Positions 6,447-9,806 of a stretch of 9,806 nt of DNA are shown one piece after another; positions within the stretch are counted from its first letter, which is position 1; each line of letters opens with the position of its first letter. The stretch covers positions 1-9,806 of the forward strand of contig JAKSSZ010000021.1 of NCBI GenBank assembly GCA_024402835.1, read 5' to 3'. Both the position numbers and the translations under genes were made by a program. Origin of the DNA: Alphaproteobacteria bacterium (GTDB lineage Bacteria; Pseudomonadota; Alphaproteobacteria; Rs-D84). The notes under the pieces are model-generated. The model ran no database searches, was not told where the DNA came from, and was given only the letters and a program-made list of their open reading frames with translations.

Positions 6447-6451
6447 TCCTT
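6447..6451 (-). promoter_or_regulatory. Ribosome binding site fixing the start at 6440
   Basis: AAGGA on the minus strand lies 6 nt before the ATG at 6440-6438 and supports this start over the in-frame codon at 6500. Confidence 0.65.
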
Positions 6452-6474
6452 TTATTCTTTTCTGTTTATTTAAT

Positions 6475-6524
6475 AAAAAAGGAAAGATTTTAAATACCAT
6501 TCGGTATCTAAAAAATCTTTCCTT
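6475..6524 (-). terminator. Strong intrinsic terminator upstream of the phage-like gene; possible attenuator
   Basis: GGAAAGATTTT (6481-6491) pairs perfectly with AAAATCTTTCC (6512-6522), with two more A-T pairs outside. A second stem ATACC/GGTAT (6494-6498, 6503-6507) sits inside around a 4-nt loop. On the minus strand it is followed by six T residues (6480-6475), so it terminates leftward transcription. It can end the polysaccharide transcript that reads in from the right. It also lies between a candidate promoter (6570-6542) and the start codon at 6440, so it may act as an attenuator. Confidence 0.8.
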
Positions 6525-6541
6525 CCTTTCTATTTATTTTG

Positions 6542-6570
6542 AGTATATTGAAACAAAAAAATAAATGCAA
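6542..6570 (-). promoter_or_regulatory. Candidate promoter upstream of the phage-like gene
   Basis: On the minus strand there is TTGCAT (6570-6565), a 17-bp spacer and TATACT (6547-6542). The predicted start near 6535 gives a ~95-nt leader that contains the whole terminator hairpin. The -35 matches only its TTG, so confidence is limited. Confidence 0.35.
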
Positions 6571-6581
6571 GAGAAAAATAT

Positions 6582-6785
6582 TTAAAATTTCATGTGTTTC
6601 AAATGCCACCAAAAAGAATGATGGTGAGAAGAATGTTCTTTTATATACTCATCCAAGGATAATAAAACTTCTTTTGACAATGGTATTTTTACCAAAAATG
6701 ACTTTTAAACACCAAAATTAATATATGCTTTATTTATTATATATTTATTGCTTCTTTCACAAACTGTTACTATTATTTTATTCAT
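6582..6785 (-). pseudogene. Possible small gene interrupted by an in-frame TAA
   Basis: The ATG at 6785 follows AAGGA (6799-6795) with 9 nt spacing, 32 nt after the pyruvyl-transferase fusion stop. It reads 26 codons beginning MNKIIVTVCERSNK, then meets TAA at 6707-6705. The same frame stays open for 40 more codons to the TAA at 6584-6582, giving segments such as SKEVLLSLDEYIKEH and a His/Trp-rich end (HHHSFWWHLKHMKF). This could be a degraded small gene of the polysaccharide operon, a 26-residue leader-type peptide, or chance in AT-rich DNA. I do not recognise a family. Confidence 0.3.
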
Positions 6786-6817
6786 ACTGTAACATCCTTT
6801 ATTTTAATTAATTCTAT

Positions 6818-8047
6818 TTAACTTATTTTAATATTGTGCTGTTTTTTTAACGAAAATTTATACACATTTGACAGTTTTTTATATGAATTATCAACCATTG
6901 TGACATCTTTTCCCATTAAAGAACCGGCTATTCCAACATGCAATCTATCTGTTGTTAAAGATTTGACATTATAAACAATACTTAGCATTAATTGTGCAGA
7001 AAAATATATCCAATTCTTACTTGCATATTCTGAACCATATACCAATGAAGAAATATCTAAATCTGTATTTTGATTTTTTATAACACTTTCACAATCTGTT
7101 CTCATAAAACGCATATGTTTCCTAAATTTAAAATTTGCCATACGTTTAATTAATTTGTATTCATCACGACCTGTTTTAATAGGAACAGAAAATATATCTT
7201 TTGTTGTTCGTAATGCCATATCGTGATCCAATAATATTTTTGCTTTTGTTTTGGCTTTTAACAAATAATTATAACTTTGTCGTTCACGACAAAATATAGT
7301 AAATCGTCCATCTATTATTTTTAATAATTTATCGCAATTATAAAAAGAACTTGGCAAAATAATTACTTTTTTTGCCTGTTTAAATATTGGTAAGATTTTT
7401 TTCCAATGCCTATAATAATCAGAAGTCCATATTCCACCACCACCATATACAATCGTATCTGATACACCATCAGAAAACATTTGATATTTCAAATTATGTT
7501 TATCAAAAAATTGTAATGTAGATGCAGCAATTAACATATCACCCATATTTCCAGGATTTGGAATATATGTAAATCTTCCAATTTTGGATAAATGTTTATA
7601 TAATAAACCATCATTGATGATTTGTTTTTTAAACGTATTTGAATTTATATAAAAACCAGGATTTATTTTCTTATAAACCTGTATACCAAAAATTTTATAC
7701 TTTGTACAAAATGCTTCATATAATATTTTACATATATGTATTCCAAATAAAGAATAACGCTTGCACATATCATCAGCACAAACATTTAAAAGCCCGAATA
7801 AATATCGTTTTTTTGTATTATAATACCCATTATAAATATGAGATAGTATTATTCTTGTTCTGTAATCAATATTATCTTTCAACAAATTGTTTTTAATAAA
7901 AAACTTTCCAAATTTATAATAATCATATACATTCCAAGCGACATGATTCTTTGAATCTATAATTGTAACTTTTTTCTCACCTCGCTCTGCCAACAATCTT
8001 GCAAGAGTTGCTCCAGAAATACCACAACCAACTATTAAATTTTTCAT
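6818..8047 (-). CDS. Chimera: UDP-galactopyranose mutase N-terminus fused to polysaccharide pyruvyl transferase
   Basis: The protein has 409 residues. Residues 1-43 match the start of UDP-galactopyranose mutase: the FAD-binding loop VGCGISGA (6-13), acidic Asp31 at the end of strand two, and NHVAWNVYDY where that family has NHIGGNCYDY. The rest of the mutase is absent. Residues 79-127 hold three repeats of a (K/R)Y-x-(L/I)FG-(I/L) motif. From about 160 to the end is a polysaccharide pyruvyl transferase domain: PNPGNMGDMLIAAS (163-176), YGGGGIW (201-207), CRERQSY (253-259), and TTDRLHVGIAGSLMGK (365-380) followed by DNSYKKLSNVY. Such enzymes put pyruvate ketals on exopolysaccharide sugars from phosphoenolpyruvate. 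Pyruvyl transferase is the likely activity; the 43-residue flavin fragment cannot work as a mutase. GAGGG (8056-8052) precedes the ATG. The gene lies 48 nt after the glycosyltransferase, in one operon. Confidence 0.85.
   Translation of the reverse strand: MKNLIVGCGISGATLARLLAERGEKKVTIIDSKNHVAWNVYDYYKFGKFFIKNNLLKDNIDYRTRIILSHIYNGYYNTKKRYLFGLLNVCADDMCKRYSLFGIHICKILYEAFCTKYKIFGIQVYKKINPGFYINSNTFKKQIINDGLLYKHLSKIGRFTYIPNPGNMGDMLIAASTLQFFDKHNLKYQMFSDGVSDTIVYGGGGIWTSDYYRHWKKILPIFKQAKKVIILPSSFYNCDKLLKIIDGRFTIFCRERQSYNYLLKAKTKAKILLDHDMALRTTKDIFSVPIKTGRDEYKLIKRMANFKFRKHMRFMRTDCESVIKNQNTDLDISSLVYGSEYASKNWIYFSAQLMLSIVYNVKSLTTDRLHVGIAGSLMGKDVTMVDNSYKKLSNVYKFSLKKQHNIKIS
7667..7813 (-). repeat. Three tandem LFG-type protein repeats within the fusion gene
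   Basis: Residues 79-89 KKRYLFGLLNV, 95-107 CKRYSLFGIHICK and 114-127 CTKYKIFGIQVYKK are spaced 16-20 residues apart. Each has a basic residue, an aromatic, (L/I)FG and a hydrophobic pair, and the last two end in Lys. They lie between the mutase-like start and the pyruvyl transferase domain. The DNA copies have diverged, so this is a protein-level repeat. Confidence 0.65.
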
Positions 8048-8095
8048 ATTACCCTCAAAATATTTACAAAGAATTTTATAAGTGTTTCCTATTTT

Positions 8096-9806
8096 TTAAC
8101 AGAACGCGTTTCTGTATTGTTCAAAACTCATTTTTTTAATCTCTTTCGCTTTTCTATGATTTACTTTTTGCAAACGCTGTTTTATATCATACACATATAA
8201 AATTTGTTTATCTGTTGTAAACTCTCTATAATCACACAAAGCTTTAAAACAATAACCATACCTCCAAATAATTTTATTTATAGTTTTTTTAATATATTCT
8301 GTCTGTCTATGTACTTTCACAGATTTAATAAAATCTAAAGCAATATCATTTGCACGTTTCATTTCCAACAGATTCTTATATGTTAATGAAGATAAAGATT
8401 TTTTTACTCCAACACGATAACAGTAATACGAATCTATCACAGCAGCAACTCTATTTGCATAAAAGCACGCTTTTGTCGTAAAAGGGATATCTTCGTGTAC
8501 CAAACCATCAACAAAAAATATATTATTATTCTTGATAAATGAATTTTTATATATAGCATCCCAAACAACAATATTGTTATCAAAATTTTTTAATGCTCTT
8601 TTATGTTTATATGCTGATAATATAATTTCGTTTAATTTAGAATTTTTTTTAAATTTGCCATTAACCGAAAACAACTTTGTACATGCTCTCGCGATATCGA
8701 AATTTCTTGTACAAGCAGATAAATATAAATTTTCAAAATAATTTTTACTTACCCAATCATCAGAATCTACAAATCCAATATATTCTCCTATTGCTTTCTT
8801 AATTCCAACATTACGAGCAGCAGCCAGTCCTTTATTTTTCTGAGTTATTATTTTAATACGCTCATCTTTTTCTGCATATTTTTGTAATATTTTAAAGGAA
8901 TTATCACTTGAACCATCATTTATACAAATAATCTCTATATCTTTTAATGTTTGATTAACTATACTATCCAAGCATTGTGGTAAAAACTTTTCCACGTTAT
9001 ATACAGGAACGATTATTGAAACTTTAATAGCATTATTTTTCTCTTTGGAGATAAAATTAAAACCAAATAACTTTAACAAAGTTAATTTGCCATGATGAAT
9101 ATGCAGATTAAAATATTTTTTTATTTTATGTATCAACCATTTTTTTGGGGTAATATATTTTAGCCGATTTAATATTTTTGGATATTCTGATAAAACATTT
9201 TTTAATTGTTTATCATTTAAACATTCATTTTGCGTATTTATTTTACACAAAGCGAAATCTTGTGAAGCATTTGATGACTTTATATGAGAAATACAATTTT
9301 TTATAACACGACACTTAACGCCATTTAACACAGCCATTGTCCAAAACCATATATCATCTGCATTTGGTGCCAGTTTCATAAATTTTTGTTCATTTAAAAT
9401 ATCTTTATACAAACAAAACGGTGGATATAACACCCCACCAACACCAGTTAAAAAATTATTAAATGAAGCAGACGGGACAGAATACAAAAGAGACCAGTTG
9501 TTGTATTTTTCAATTTTATTTCTGTGTTCAAATGTTATTTGATGGCAACGATGACAATTAATATCAAATGGATATTTAGCATAAGAATCCAACAACAATT
9601 TTAACCAATTATCAGGATACAAAACATCATCATCTGCAGTTACAATTACAGAACCAGAAAACTTTTTATATGTTGGAACCAACTTTGTATACGATTTTAT
9701 ATCATGACTATACCAAGATATAGTTAAACCTTTTTTGCATAATGCTAAAAGTTTTTTAGGCAAATCTTTTTCTTTGTTTGGAAATTGCGCAGATGTAAGC
9801 CATAAA
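8096..9806 (-). CDS. Two-domain glycosyltransferase (5' end cut by window)
   Basis: The visible 569 residues lack their start. Sequence upstream of the TTG at 9763 stays in frame and reads LWLTSAQFPNKEKD, which fits the family, so translation begins outside the window. Domain 1 (about 1-230) is a GT-A-type glycosyltransferase with GLTISW, KSYTKLVP, TADDDVLYP (metal-binding DDD at 58-60) and PNADDIWFW (147-155). A basic linker with a KLFGFNF motif leads to domain 2 (about 260-480), a GT2 family transferase with KVSIIVPVYNVE (261-272), NDGSSD (296-301), GLAAARNVG (326-334), the metal-binding DSDD (347-350) and a candidate catalytic HED (437-439). No membrane span is evident; it is probably cytoplasmic or membrane-associated, adding sugars to a lipid-linked glycan. 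Two sets of active-site residues suggest two transfers. Sugar specificity cannot be read. It leads into the pyruvyl-transferase fusion 48 nt downstream. Confidence 0.92.
   Translation of the reverse strand, partial: LWLTSAQFPNKEKDLPKKLLALCKKGLTISWYSHDIKSYTKLVPTYKKFSGSVIVTADDDVLYPDNWLKLLLDSYAKYPFDINCHRCHQITFEHRNKIEKYNNWSLLYSVPSASFNNFLTGVGGVLYPPFCLYKDILNEQKFMKLAPNADDIWFWTMAVLNGVKCRVIKNCISHIKSSNASQDFALCKINTQNECLNDKQLKNVLSEYPKILNRLKYITPKKWLIHKIKKYFNLHIHHGKLTLLKLFGFNFISKEKNNAIKVSIIVPVYNVEKFLPQCLDSIVNQTLKDIEIICINDGSSDNSFKILQKYAEKDERIKIITQKNKGLAAARNVGIKKAIGEYIGFVDSDDWVSKNYFENLYLSACTRNFDIARACTKLFSVNGKFKKNSKLNEIILSAYKHKRALKNFDNNIVVWDAIYKNSFIKNNNIFFVDGLVHEDIPFTTKACFYANRVAAVIDSYYCYRVGVKKSLSSLTYKNLLEMKRANDIALDFIKSVKVHRQTEYIKKTINKIIWRYGYCFKALCDYREFTTDKQILYVYDIKQRLQKVNHRKAKEIKKMSFEQYRNAFC

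Larger units (their letters stand above)
6441..6817. other. 377-bp stretch without an intact recognised gene
   Basis: This very AT-rich stretch separates the polysaccharide transcript from the phage-like gene. It contains the terminator hairpin (6475-6524), a candidate promoter (6542-6570) and a small interrupted reading frame (6582-6785). A rightward open frame at 6539-6721 has no ribosome site or protein-like character. No tRNA, repeat array or insertion-sequence end was seen. Confidence 0.6.

Noticed and set aside
6441..6500. Upstream in-frame start at 6500 for the phage-like protein
   Set aside because: The extra 20 codons derive from the terminator hairpin and T tract, and the ATG at 6440 has a good ribosome site.
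6539..6721. Rightward 60-codon frame
   Set aside because: It has no ribosome site and a Lys-rich, unstructured sequence, and it overlaps the leftward reading frame that has a ribosome site.
6818..8047. Annotation as UDP-galactopyranose mutase (glf)
   Set aside because: Only the first ~43 residues match; the substrate and flavin domains are missing and the body is a pyruvyl transferase.
9761..9763. TTG at 9763 as the start of the glycosyltransferase
   Set aside because: The frame stays open to the window edge with family-typical sequence (LWLTSAQFPNKEKD), and no ribosome site precedes the TTG.

Overview
The window is visibly AT-rich DNA from a Gram-negative bacterium. Three genes encode exported proteins with Sec signal peptides and outer-membrane beta-barrel features, and the rest is mostly a surface-polysaccharide region. 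The short opacity-like barrels and the autotransporter-type barrel, together with the capsule-type genes, resemble what is seen in AT-rich, host-associated (often gut) uncultured Alphaproteobacteria. That placement is an inference from protein style. The fucose synthase is instead of the long form familiar from Bacteroides. No rRNA, tRNA, CRISPR array, transposase or integrase was found.

Region 1 (1-2727) is an outer-membrane protein cluster. A 3'-truncated autotransporter-type barrel gene reads leftward off the window. It is divergent from two rightward genes for small opacity/OmpA-like barrels. Those two barrel genes share a near-duplicate promoter and 5' leader, including a CACG-N8-CGTG inverted repeat, and each ends in a similar hairpin terminator. 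The second terminator probably also serves the leftward gene that converges on it.

Region 2 (2741-5794) is leftward. From upstream to downstream it holds gmd (GDP-mannose 4,6-dehydratase), fcl (GDP-L-fucose synthase, 2 bp after gmd) and a separate gene for an aminoglycoside-phosphotransferase-like kinase with a capsule-gene-type N-terminus. Gmd and Fcl together convert GDP-mannose to GDP-L-fucose, which would supply a fucosylated surface glycan.

Region 3 (5946-6817) holds an orphan gene for a small soluble protein. Its N-terminus resembles phage-associated 'KPF...GG' proteins. A strong intrinsic-terminator hairpin lies in or just before its leader. A short, stop-interrupted reading frame also lies here, just downstream of the polysaccharide genes.

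Region 4 (6818-9806) is leftward and operon-like. A two-domain glycosyltransferase (5' end outside the window) is followed by a chimeric protein. The chimera joins the first ~43 residues of a UDP-galactopyranose mutase (the FAD-binding start only) to a repeat-bearing linker and a complete polysaccharide pyruvyl transferase domain. These genes probably assemble and decorate a fucose-containing polysaccharide. The chimera, the shared LFG-type repeat, the kinase and the duplicated regulated leader are the parts most worth a second look.
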